Positions 31,103 to 43,279 of a stretch of DNA of 60,000 bases are shown here, one piece after another. The stretch's first letter is position 1. Each line of letters starts with the position of its first letter. Under the pieces are notes generated by a model, which saw only the letters and a program-made list of their open reading frames with translations, searched no databases and had not been told where the DNA came from. Both the position numbers and the translations under genes were made by a program. Source of the stretch: Symsagittifera roscoffensis (Eukaryota; Xenacoelomorpha; Acoela; Convolutidae); the NCBI RefSeq assembly GCF_963678635.1, contig NC_087069.1, positions 34,309,090-34,369,089 on the forward strand, written 5' to 3'.

Positions 31103-34100
31103 TCATAACATTGTTAATGCCTCATTAACGTTATTTAACATTATTAATAATGCCTCATTAACATTATTTAACAGTATTAATATTGCCTCATTAACATTAT
31201 TTAACATTATTAATAATGCCTCATTAACATTATTTAACATTATTAATAATGCCTCATCAACATTATTTAAAATTATTAAAAATGCCTCATTAACATTAAT
31301 TAACATTTTTAATATTGCCTCATTAACATTATTTAACATTATTAATATTGCCTCATTAAAATTATTTAACATTATTAATAATGCCTCATTAACATTATTT
31401 AACATTAATAATATTGCCTCATCAACATTATTTAACATTATCAAAAATGCCTCATTAACATTATTTAACAATATCAATAATGCCTCACTAAAAATATTTA
31501 ACATTATTAATAAAGCCTCACTAACATTATTTAACATTATCAATAATGCCTCATTAACATTATTTAACATTATTAATATTGCCTCACTAATATTATTTAA
31601 CATTAATAATAATGCCTCATTAACATTAAATAACATTATTAATAATGCCTCATTAACATTATTTAACATTATTAATAATGCCTCATTAACATTATTGAAC
31701 ATTATTAAAAATGCCCCACTAACATTATTTAACATTATTAAAAATGCCTCACTAACATTATTTAACATTATTAATAATGCCTCATTAACATTATTTAACA
31801 TTATTAATAATGCCTCATTAACATTTTTTAACATTTTTAATAATGCCTCATTAATATTATTTAACATTATTAATAATGCCTCATTAACATTATTTAACAT
31901 TATTAATAATGCCTCATTAACATTATTTAACATTATTAATAATGCCTCATTAACATTATTCAACAATATTAATAATGCCTCATTAACATTATTGAACATT
32001 ATTAAAAATGCCTCATTAACATTATTTAACATTATTAATAATGCCTCATTAACAATATTTAACATTTTTAATAATGCCTCATTAATATTATTTAACATTA
32101 ATCATAATGCCCCATTAACATTATTTAACATTAGTAATAATGCCTCATTAACATTACTTAACATTATTAATAATGCCTCATTAACATTATTAAACATTAT
32201 TAAAATTGCCTCACTAACATTATTTAACCTTATTAATAATGCCTCATTAACATTATTTAACATTATTAATAATGCCTCATTAACATCATTTAACATTATT
32301 AATAATGCCTCATTAACATTATTTAACATTATCAATAATACCTCATTAATATTATTTAACATTATTAATAATGCCTCATTAACATTATTGAACATTATTA
32401 AAAATGCCCCACTAACATTATTTAACATTATTAATAATGCCTCACTAACATTATTTAACATTATTAATAATGCCTCATTAACATTATTTAACATTATTAA
32501 TAATGCCTCATTAACATTTTTTAACATTTTTAATAATGCCTCATTAATATTATTTAACATTATTAATAATTCCTCATTAACATTATTTAACATTATTAAT
32601 AATGCCTCATTAACATTATTTAACAATATTAATAATGCCTCATTAACATTATTTAACAATATGAATAATGCCTCATTAACATTATTGAACATTATTAAAA
32701 ATGCCTCATTAACATTATTTAACATTATTAATAATGCCTCATTAACATTATTTAACATTTTTAATAATGCCTCATTAATATTATTTAACATTAATCATAA
32801 TGCCCCATTAACATTATTTAACATTAGTAATAATGCCTCATTAACATTACTTAACATTATTAATAATGCCTCATTAACATTATTAAACATTATTAAAATT
32901 GCCTCACTAACATTATTTAACCTTATTAATAATGCCTCATTAACATTATTTAACATTATTAATAATGCCTCATTAACATCATTTAACATTATTAATAATG
33001 CCTCATTAACATTATTTAACATTATCAATAATACCTCATTAATATTATTTATCATTATTAATATTGCCTCACTAATATTATTTAACATTACTAATAATGC
33101 CTCATTAACATTTATTAACATTATTAATAATGCCTCATTAACATTATTTAACATTATTAAAAATGCCTCATTAACATTATTTAACATTACTAATAATGCC
33201 TCATTAACATTAATTAAAATTATTAATAATGCCTCATTAACATTATTTAACATTATTAATAATGCCTCATAAACATTATTGAACATTATTAAAAATGCCC
33301 CACTAACATTATTTAACATTATTAATAATGCCTCACTAACATTATTTAACATCATTAATAATGCCTCATTAACATTATTTAACATTATTAATAATGCCTC
33401 ATTAACATTTTTTAACATTTTTAATAATGCCTCATTAATATTATTTAAAATTATTAATAATGCCTCATTAACATCATTTAACATTATTAATAATGCCTCA
33501 TTAACATTATTTAACATTATTAATAATGCCTCATTAACATTATTTAACAATATTAATAATGCCTCATTAACATTATTGAACATTATTAAAAATGCCTCAT
33601 TAACTTTATTTAACATTATTAAAAATGCCTCATTAACATTATTTAACATTTTTAATAATGCCTCATTAATTTTATTTAACATTAATCATAATGCCACATT
33701 AACATTATTTAACATTAGTAATAATGCCTCATTAACATTACTTAACATTATTAATAATGCCTCATTAACATTACTTAACATTATTAATAATGCCTCATTA
33801 ACATTATTAAACATTATTAAAATTGCCTCACTAACATTATTTAACCTTATTAATAATGCCTCATTAACATTATTTAACATGATTAATAATGCCTCATTAA
33901 CATCATTTAACATTATTAATAATGCCTCATTAACATTATTTAACATTATCAATAATACCTCATTAATATTATTTATCATTATTAATATTGCCTCACTAAT
34001 ATTATTTAACATTACTAATAATGCCTCATTAACATTTATTAACATTATTAATAATGCCTCATTAACATTATTTAACATTATTAAAAATGCCTCATTAACA

Positions 34101-36950
34101 TTATTTAACATTACTAATAATGCCTCATTAACATTAATTAACATTATTAATAATGCCTCATTAACATTATTTAACATTATTAATAATGCCTCATTAACAT
34201 TATTGAACATTATTAAAAATGCCCCACTAACATTATTTAACATTATTAATAATGCCTCACTAACATTATTTAACATCATTAATTATGCCTCATTAACATT
34301 ATTTAACATTATTAATAATGCCTCATTAACATTTTTTAACATTTTTAATAATGCCTCATTAATATTATTTAACATTATTAATAATGCCTCATTAACATCA
34401 TTTAACATTATTAATAATGCCTCATTAACATTATTTAACATGATTAATAATGCCTCATTAACATTATTTAACAATATTAATAATGCCTCATTAACATTAT
34501 TGAACATTATTAAAAATGCCTCATTAACATTATTTAACATTATTAATAATGCCTCATTAACAATATTTAACATTTTTAATAATGCCTCATTAATATTATT
34601 TAACATTAATCATAATGCCCCATTAACATTATTTAACATTAGTAATAATGCCTCATTAACATTACTTAACATTATTAATAATGCCTCATTAACATTATTA
34701 AACATTATTAAAATTGCCTCACTAACATTATTTAACCTTATTAATAATGCCTCATTAACATTATTTAACATTATTAATAATGCCTCATTAACATCATTTA
34801 ACATTATTAATAATGCCTCATTAACATTATTTAACATTATCAATAATACCTCATTAATATTATTTATCATTATTAATAATGCCTCAATAGCATTATTTAA
34901 CATTATTAAAAATGCCTCATTAACATGATTTGATATTATTAATAATGCCTCATTAACAATATTAAACATTATTACAATTGCCTCACTAACATTATTTAAC
35001 ATTATTAATAATGCCTCATTAACATTATTTAACATTATTAAAAATGCCTCATTAACATTATTTAACATTATTAATAAAGCCTCATTAACATTATTTAATA
35101 TTATCAATAATGCTTCATAATATTATTTAACATTATTAAAATTGCCTCATTAACATTATTTAACATTATTAATAATGCCTCATTAACATGATTTGATATT
35201 ATTAATAATGCCTCATTAACATTTTTTAACATTATTAAAAATGCCTTACTAACATTTTTTAACATTTTTAATAATGCCTCACTAATATTAATTAACATTA
35301 TTAATAATGCCTCATTAACATTATTTAACATTATTAATAATGCCTCATTAACATTATTAAACATGATTAATAATGACTCATTAACATTATTTAACATATT
35401 ATTAATGCCTCATTAACATTATTTAACATTATTATTAATGCCTCATTAACAATATTTAACATTATTAATAATGCCTCATTAACATTATTTAACATGATTA
35501 ATAATGACTCATTAACATTATTTAACATATTTAATAATGCCTCATTAACATTATTTAACATTAATAATAATGCCTCTTTAATATCATTTAACATGATTAA
35601 TAATGCCTCATTAACATTATTAAACATTATTAAAATTGACTCACTAACATTATTTAACATTATTAATAATGCCTCATTAACATTATTTAACATTATTAAT
35701 AATGCCTCATCGAAATTTTTTAACATTATTAATATTACCTCATTAACATTGTTTAACATGATTAATAATGCCTCATTAACATAATTTAACACTATTTATA
35801 ATGCCTCATTAACTTTATTTAACATTATTAATAATGCCTCATTAACATTATTTAACATTAATAATAGTACCTCATTAACATTAGTTAACATTTTTAATAA
35901 TGCCTCATTAACATTATTTAACATTATTTATAATGCCTCAATAACTTTGTTTAACATGATTATTAATGCCTCATTAACATTATTTAACATTAATATTAAT
36001 GCCTCATTAACATTATTTAACATTATTAATAATGACTTATTAACATTATTTAACATTTTTAATAATGCCTCATTAACATTATTTAACATTATTAATAATG
36101 CCTCGTTAACATTATTTAACATTATTATTAATGCCTTATTAACATTTTTTAACATTATTAAAAATGCCTCATTAACATCATTTATTATTATGCCTCGTTA
36201 ACATTATTTAACATTATTATTAATGCCTCATTAACATTTTTAAACATTTTTAATAATGCCTCATTAACATGATTTAACATTATTAATAATGCCTCATTAA
36301 CATTATTTAACAATTTTAATAATGCCTCATTAACATTATTTAACATTATTAATAATGCCTCATTAACATTATTTAACATTATTAATAATGCCTCATTAAC
36401 ATTATTTAACATTTTTAATAATGCCTTATTAATATTATTTAACATTAATCATAATGCCCCATTAACATTATTTAACATTAGTAATAATGCCTCATTAACA
36501 TTATTTAACATTATTAATAATGCCTCATTAACATTATTAAACAATTTTAAAATTGCCTCACTAACATTATTTAACATTTTTAATAATGCCTCATTAACAT
36601 TATCTAGCATTATTAATAATGCCTCGCCGAAGTTTTTTAACATTATTAATAATACCTCATTAACATTATTTAACATTATTTATAATGCCTCATTAACTTT
36701 ATTTAATATTATTAATAATGCCTCATTAACATCATTTAACATTAATAATAATACCTCATTGACATTAATTAACATTATTAATAATGCCTCATTAACATTA
36801 TTTAACATTATTTATAATGCCTCATTAACTTTATTTAACATTATTATTAATGCCTCTTTAACATTATTTAGCATTAATATTAATGCCTCATTAACATTAT
36901 TTAACCTTATTTTTAATGCCTCATGTACATTAACATTATTAATGTCTCAT
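31103..36950. repeat. 33-bp minisatellite, about 177 units
   Basis: About 5.85 kb of tandem units with core AATAATGCCTCATTAACATT followed by ATTTAACATTATT. The unit is 11 codons long, so frames stay open: plus-strand ORFs of 748 and 549 codons read (NNASLTLFNII)n, and minus-strand ORFs read (NNVNEALLIML)n. Open frames on both strands argue for a non-coding satellite. A marked variant block (CATAATGCCCC... followed by TTAGTAATAATG) recurs near 32100, 32793, 33684, 34608 and 36450, spaced 693, 891 and 924 bp (21, 27, 28 units) for the first four. This is a higher-order repeat. Units right of about 35100 are more diverged and contain out-of-phase indels. Confidence 0.95.
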
Positions 36951-37061
36951 AATGTTGGCGCTATCTTAAATTGTCTTGTTTTATTTAAAACCACAAAAAA
37001 ATCAACGCAAAACTGCAACAAACACAAAGTTTTGAATAGCTTTCCAGTTAGTTAAATCTTT

Positions 37062-37440
37062 TGAGCTATGTTCTTTTGCTTATAACTCATAGAGTAACTT
37101 CAGATAAAGTACAACGTCTGCTCGTCACGCTATCTTATTTTGGGCCGAATAGATTCGTGCAACTTCTCAGTCTAATACCAATCTTAATCTTACTCTTATA
37201 TCTCCTAGTCTCAATAGATCTAGTGTACACCGGTTTGCGCGATTTAGTTCCAGAATGAGAACAACTGTATTCTAATCTTAATTCAAATTGTTCTGGTGTT
37301 GAAACTACAATTAGTTTCAACACTTACAAATATATGGGTTGTTAGTTTGATGGAGTATGATTGGTTAGTATTTAGTAATTTATAGAAACAAAATATCATA
37401 AAAATAACCAATGATAAACACTAGTTTAGATCTGGTTCCA
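37062..37440 (-). mobile_element. LTR at left end of element B (3' LTR)
   Basis: 379 bp, TG...CA, related along its length to the LTR at 29448-29857 and equal in length to that at 54472-54850. The sequence to its right (37441 on) matches the region next to the truncated LTR of element C, as expected for the 3' end of a minus-strand element. GGGTGGAACC at the junction gives only a short purine tract. No target duplication is found between 37057-37061 and 54851-54855. Confidence 0.7.
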
Positions 37441-38700
37441 CCCATTCGGAGTTTAGAGAGTTTTAGTTTTTCAAGTTTTTTGTAGTGTAGAATGGAAGAT
37501 GGTGTTTTTCTTTAGAAGTCGCGAACATATTCTTTTTTCTGGTTTGGAAGAAGAGATGTTATCACGATAATTTCGGGAGATCGTATTATGATTTCTAATT
37601 AGTTGTGATGAATGTTGATCTGGTTGATTTTAGAGATTAGGAATGGTCTAATCACATTCGAGAGTGTCGTGTAGTTCGCCTTTGGATGCAGTGCCTGGTG
37701 ACTTGGATCTGTACGTATACTTGAACATCGAGATGGCCATTGTTCTGTTGGGTTTTTTTTGCTGCGATGCAAAGTCGTACTTTAAATCCGTTGTGACTGT
37801 AGGCAGCATATCGGGTGTGTTTTGCCATTCCTTGGTTGGAGTGTGATTGGGCTGTCAAATTCCTTGCTGCTCGTCTTTGGGCTGTATGTAATCTATATAC
37901 TGCATTGTTTTCCTTACATATACAAATCTTTGTTAATTTTGTTTTTAGTTATGATCTTGTATTAATTTTCATCGCAAAAGCATTCTTGTTTTAGTTCGGT
38001 TATTTTCACGAGAATAATTTATCCAGTTCTAAGCTTGTATTAATCCGGTTTTGATACCGTGCGTTTTTTTTCTTAGTCATGCTGTTAGGTTGTGGTTTGT
38101 GGTGTTTAGTAAGCTTGCGTTGGTTAGTTTGGATTACTAGATAATTCCTTTCCATCCGGGTTAAAGGAAAGTTTGAAACGTGTTAATACTTGTTAGAGTT
38201 GTTATCAGTAAAAGTTGAAACTCAAATTCATTAGTTTAAACAATTCTTTGTGGGCGAGCAATGCAACTTGGGATAGAATATTTGTGCAAAAGATTATAAA
38301 GAAGCGTCTTGAAAAAGGTTAGGACTGCTTTCTGCAATTTTATGAACAATTTTTATCAATTTAATACTTTAAAATTTATAAATTTCCTGCTCGATTTGGG
38401 GGTCGAAATTACTAAATTATTTTCAATTTATGAATATTTACTGCTTTAATGCTTTTTTTGGGGAAAAATGTATATATTAATTTTCTGCTTTGGACGGGAT
38501 AATTTTCTTGCTTAAATTATTAGATAGGTTAATAAAAATTAAGGTTTCGAAAAAGAGTCTCTGTTTTTTATTTTGTTTTTTGTTTTGTAGATGATTGATG
38601 GTTGTGCCTGTAAAAAAAAAGAAAAAATTGGATCATAATGGTTAGTGTTTATTGAATTTATTAGAAAAATATTGAATTCATATAACCTAATCGTCGTTGA
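37441..38700 (-). other. 3' non-coding region of element B
   Basis: Similar to 55441-57060 of element C, through CGTATACTTGAACATCGAG, ATCTATATACTGCA, CCTTTCCA.CCGGGTTAAAGG and the TGTTAGAGTTGTT..TAGTGAAAG module. ORFs on either strand are short and not shared between copies, so this is untranslated sequence. Confidence 0.55.
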
Positions 38701-38751
38701 AGAAGCCATGAGGAAAAACATCCTGGATGATATCAGATATCAGATACTATT

Positions 38752-39564
38752 CAAGCATCTAAGAAAAAAAAATGATTATCAAGATTGAAATACTCCAGCA
38801 AAAACTTTTCATTTTTAGAAGTGTAGAGAATGTTTTGCTGAAGACAAGTTTTCGCAAACGTAAACTAATTGTAGATTAAGCAATGGAAACAAGTGATTTT
38901 TGGAAAAAAAAACTCTGATCCTGTCAAGTTATCCAAAAAATTAAACTATAGTAAAAAAATTAGGCTCTTTGAAAATGTACAGGAAAGTTTAAACCTATGA
39001 AAGCGTAAAGATTATATGGCTAGAAAAAAACTTCTATGCAATTTTGTTTCAAGAACCATGAAGAAGTTGCAAGAAGTTCATTTTGATTAGATGCGAGGGT
39101 TAACAGCAGTTTTTCAAACAGAAAAAAAAGTTTAGAGAATCAGTGTCCAAAGCCTTCAAGGTGTCACAAATATTTGGAACAAAAGAGTTTCGTTGACCGA
39201 GTATAACAGTCGAAGAGCTCCATTGAGGCAAATAGAAAGCCAGATTTGGTCAGACACCGCATGAACAAAAATCAAGCTAATCTGGCATTAGAACTTCAAG
39301 ATGAGACCAATGATTAAAAAACAGAATCTTCTCCGAAGTTTTTAAAAATATGAACTCAAGACAATCAAATCACTGAATAGGCGCACAACTTTGTGTCTGT
39401 ATGTTACTGGATTCCAAAAACTTATCTCTAAATATTTTCGAAAAAGTAAGTGGATTCCAATTAGAAAATTTCCGTGGATTCCGCGGACATATAACTCTAG
39501 CGCAGTTATTTTTCGGCGCGATTGTTGTGTCGCGGATTCCGCAACATAATATTATGCTATTTGT
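38752..39564. repeat. dispersed repeat X, copy 1
   Basis: About 813 bp, very similar to 40523-41366. Landmarks: GAGAATGTTTTGCTGAAGAC, GCGAGGGTTAACAGCAG, TTCGTTGACCGAGTATAACA, GGATTCCGCGGACA and GATTGTTGTGTCGCGGATTC. No coding frame is shared. It ends in a cluster of GGATTCCGC palindromes. Confidence 0.75.
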
Positions 39565-39589
39565 TTCCAACTGGGTAAAGAAAAATTTG

Positions 39590-40320
39590 AAATGTGTTAA
39601 AACTGGTTAGAGTTGTTATCAGTGAAAGTTAAAGTTAAATACATTATTTTAAACAATCCTCCGTGGGCGAGCTGTGCGATTGTGGATAGGATTGAGGGCG
39701 AGTGAATTTTTAAAACTACAAAGAAGCGTCTTTGAAAAGGTTTAAAATGCTTTAGTTTTATAGGCAACTTTTATTAAATTACTACTTTGAAATTACTAAT
39801 TTTAAGGCTTTATTTGGGACGTTGAAATTACAGTTTATTTTCACTTTAAGAATATTAACTGCATATGGGAAAGGAGTTCATTCATCAGTTTATTGCTATT
39901 TTGGGGGTGAAGTTTACTGCTTCATTTATTGTAATTGGTTAATCTAAATTCTTGACTACAAATAGATTGGTTTTAAGCAATTTTTGATGAGGGGAAATTT
40001 GGAGGGCTATTAGGGGACTTCCTAGTTTTATTTTTAGTTCTTGGATGATCGGGGGTATTTGAGAGTTATTTGTACTTTAGGCTAAATTATTATGTCGATG
40101 TTGTTCTTTAGGCTAATATAATTTTTTTGCTTGAGCGGATTTCGAGGTCTAAGCTGGGACAATATTGTTGATTTTTGTTCTAGTTGATAGGGGAGGGTCG
40201 TAATTTCGAGGTTTTGTTTATTTCAGTTGTCAAATTTGAGCGGGTTGCTTATTTTTGACCTGGACGTCTTAAGGTTATAGTTAGAGAAACGCTTGAAGGT
40301 GGTTGCTTGTCTGCTAAAGA
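39590..40320. repeat. retroelement 3' module, internal copy
   Basis: The first part (GAGTTGTTATCAGTGAAAGTT, GGGCGAGCTGTGCGA) repeats 38190-38345 and 56570-56720. The second part (39900-40320, ending ACCTGGACGTCTTAAGG) repeats about 44500-44910. It separates the two X copies, so the 3' part of element B has been rearranged by internal duplication. Confidence 0.55.
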
Positions 40321-40522
40321 ATTACTGTCCAAAATTAATTCCCGACAAAACATAAGCGATTGCATATTAACAACCGTATACAATACAAAGTGGACTTAAG
40401 TCAGAGATGTTGAGAAGTAAATTTAACCAATAAGGCAAATTAACAATACTGTAGTTTTGAAAAGCAATCGTACTCAATTGGAGTATCCGCTTCGAAAAAT
40501 TGAAGTATCTCCTAGAACTTTT

Positions 40523-41366
40523 CAAGCATCTAAGAGTAAAAATTGATTATCATGAATGAAATACTCCAGCAAAATCTTTCCATTTTTAGAAGTGTAGAGA
40601 ATGTTTTGCTGAAGACAAGTTTTCGCAAACGTAAATTAATTGTAGATTAAGCAATGGAAACAAGTGATTTTTGGATAAAAAACTCTGATCCTGTCAAGTT
40701 AACCAAAAAGTCAAAACTAAAATAAAAAAAATTTAAGCTCTTTGAAAATGTACAGGAAAGTTTAAACCTATGAAAGCGTAAAGATTATATGGATAGAAAA
40801 AAACTTCCATGCAATTTTGTTTCAAGAACCATGTGACCTGAAAGTTTCTAGAACCATGCGTGTTGCAAGAAGTTCATTTTGATTAGATGCGAGGGTTAAC
40901 AGCAGTTTTTCAAACAGAAAAAAAAGTTTAGAGAATCAGTGTCCAAAGCCTTCAAGGTGTCACAAATATTTGGAACAAAAGAGTTTCGTTGACCGAGTAT
41001 AACAGTCGAGGAGCTCCATTGAGGCAAATAGAAAGCCAGATTTGGTCACACACCGCATGAACAAAAATCAAGCTAATCTGGCATTAGAACTTCAAGATGA
41101 GACCAATGATTAAAAAAACAGAATCTTCTCCCAAGTTTTTTAAAAAAAAAGAATTCAAGACAATCAAATCACTGGATAGGCGTGTCTGTATTTGTGTCTG
41201 TATGTTACTGGATTCCAGAAACTAATCTCTAAATATTTTCGAAAATGTAAGCGGATTCCACTTAGAAAATTTCCGTGGATTCCGCGGACAAATAACTGTA
41301 ACGTAGTTGTTTTTCGGCGCAATTGTTGTGTCGCGGATTCCGCAACATACTATTATAGCTATTTGT
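40523..41366. repeat. dispersed repeat X, copy 2
   Basis: About 844 bp, near-identical to copy 1 over most of its length, with a ~30-bp insertion at about 40830-40860 (GTGACCTGAAAGTTTCTAG). Followed at 41390-41414 by a perfect hairpin GATTCCGCT / AGCGGAATC. Confidence 0.75.
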
Positions 41367-41389
41367 TCTGGGTTCTACAACTGTAAATG

Positions 41390-41414
41390 GATTCCGCTAC
41401 ATGTAAGCGGAATC
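41390..41414. repeat. GATTCCGCT inverted repeat
   Basis: Nine-bp arms GATTCCGCT (41390-41398) and AGCGGAATC (41406-41414) around ACATGTA. Related GGATTCCGC words are scattered at 39440-39545, 41230-41340 and 41890-42010. Confidence 0.6.
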
Positions 41415-42584
41415 TGCAAATGTAGGTAGAAAACGCAAACTGTAAGTGGATTTCGAATTTTGATTATTACTGAATTTGCATATGAGCTATTAAAAGCTCG
41501 AGCTGGTGTTTTTATCTTGCTGAATTTATAATCTAGGGCTTAAACTTTGTCAGCGGAACCTACGAACAAATATTAGGACATTGGTTAATCAAATCAGTAG
41601 ATGTCATCTTTTAGCATTTGGGATACAAATTCCTGCAAGCCACTTTTGGGATCATAGTTTTGGAAACACAACACAAAATAAATTAATTATTTGGAGTCAC
41701 TGTGTGGAAAGTGATGAGAAAGACGTCGCACAGCTTATTGCCAATTTAGGTCAGTAATTGGGATTCTATCAATCCCAAATACTGAAGCGGGGTATTTGAC
41801 AGGAATTGAGATCGAACGTTAAGTATTTCAACCGGTAGCTGATCAACTTAACTTTGAACCCTACTACATATAAACATATGTGAACGAAATCCGCAAACAA
41901 AAGGCTGATTCCACTTAAAATTTGCAAATTTATCTTAAACTTGCGGATTCGGCAACAGCTCAGTTCAACTATCCACTAGCAAAGAAGATCAAAGAAAAGT
42001 AGCAATATTGCGGACTCCGCTACAAATTTGATTTTGCCTTGTTGCAGAATCCACTTGCAATACACGTAATGCACATTTTGGCCTCGGTATGGAGAAGTTA
42101 AAAAAACGAGTCTAAACAAATACAGACAACATGCCTGTTGGTGGATTTGTTTACTGCAGAATAAGTAATTGTGTTGAAGACAAGATTTCAGAGGATAAAA
42201 ATATGTTGAAAAAAAAACAGAAAGCATGTTTTTGAAAATCTGCTGTTAACCCATCCATCTAGTCAACATAAGTTTCTTGCAACACCCGTAATTTTGTGAC
42301 AAAATAAGGATAATTTTGTGACAAAATGGCGTTTGAAAATTTGTTGCAAATGACAACACTTTAGTGCCTCTGCGGATCTGGTATTTTGACTTTTAGGGGA
42401 ATCACATCCTGAATTTTTGTTGAGACTCAGAGAGAAAAAATAAATTTTCGGCTCAGCCAGTTTTTGATGATTTTATTTTCACTTAGTGCGAATACTTGGA
42501 GGACAGCATTCAGGTTGGCTCCGAAAAGGGTGATATTGCTGATTTGCAGGATAAGTATTTTCAGTTAGCGCAATATTTTCTCGG
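41415..42584. other. unassigned stretch inside element B
   Basis: No coding sequence. It contains several diverged GCGGATTC-type words and otherwise AT-rich DNA. Confidence 0.35.
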
Positions 42585-43210
42585 ATGTAAGATAATTGTA
42601 GATTAAGCAATTGATTCCAGTGATTTTTGAAGAAAAAGCATGTCTCCTGCCAAAATGATCGGGAGGGGAGGTGAAATATATGATTTGAAAAAAAGACATA
42701 AAAGACATTATGAAAGCTTAAGGAATTGAGAATAGCAAAAAGTGTGCATTGTGGGACAAGAAAAAATTCTCCAAATGAAGTTCACGGACCAAGTTTAACA
42801 GTCCAAGAGCTCCACTGAGACAAACTGAAACCTAGATTTGGTCACACACCGCATGAACAAGCAGTAAAGCTAATTTAGAAATAAGATTTCAAGATGGGAC
42901 ACCTGGTTAAATAAACAGAATCTTCTCCTTAGGCAAGAAGTTAACAATAAACAAATTGGGAAGTCCACGCCAAGCTGAAGTCAAAACTTGTTCCCATTCC
43001 AAATACCAGTCGTGGCCAGCTTTTTGAAATTGAAAAAAAAAAATTGAATTGACATGATTTATTCATATATCAAAATTAGCTCCATCTGATAAAATGTCTC
43101 GGTTTCAGTTATCGGGTTGCTATACCTCACTGTCGTAGAACATTGGACCATTTTTTCGAGAATTTTTTTTTGAAGCCAGCCCCCGCCAAGCAATTATTCA
43201 ACAAAAAAAA
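42585..43210. repeat. dispersed repeat X, diverged copy 3, with flank-like tail
   Basis: Parts match X copies 1-2 (AATTGTAGATTAAGCAAT, GTTTAACAGTCCAAGAGCTC, CACACCGCATGAACAA). The tail 42955-43200 matches 30580-30910 to the left of the minisatellite. Confidence 0.5.
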
Positions 43211-43279
43211 TTGTTCGAGAAACATCAAAAAAAAATTAAGTTCTACTAGATTGTTTAATTTTACTGTTATTTCAAATTT

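Noticed and set aside
31026-34928. Plus-strand ORFs of 748 and 549 codons as giant repetitive protein genes
   Set aside because: They are the translation of the 33-bp minisatellite. The opposite strand is equally open, and there is no start context, signal or non-repeat domain, so a satellite is the simpler reading.
31103-36950. CRISPR array
   Set aside because: Units are contiguous with no unique spacers, and the context is eukaryotic.
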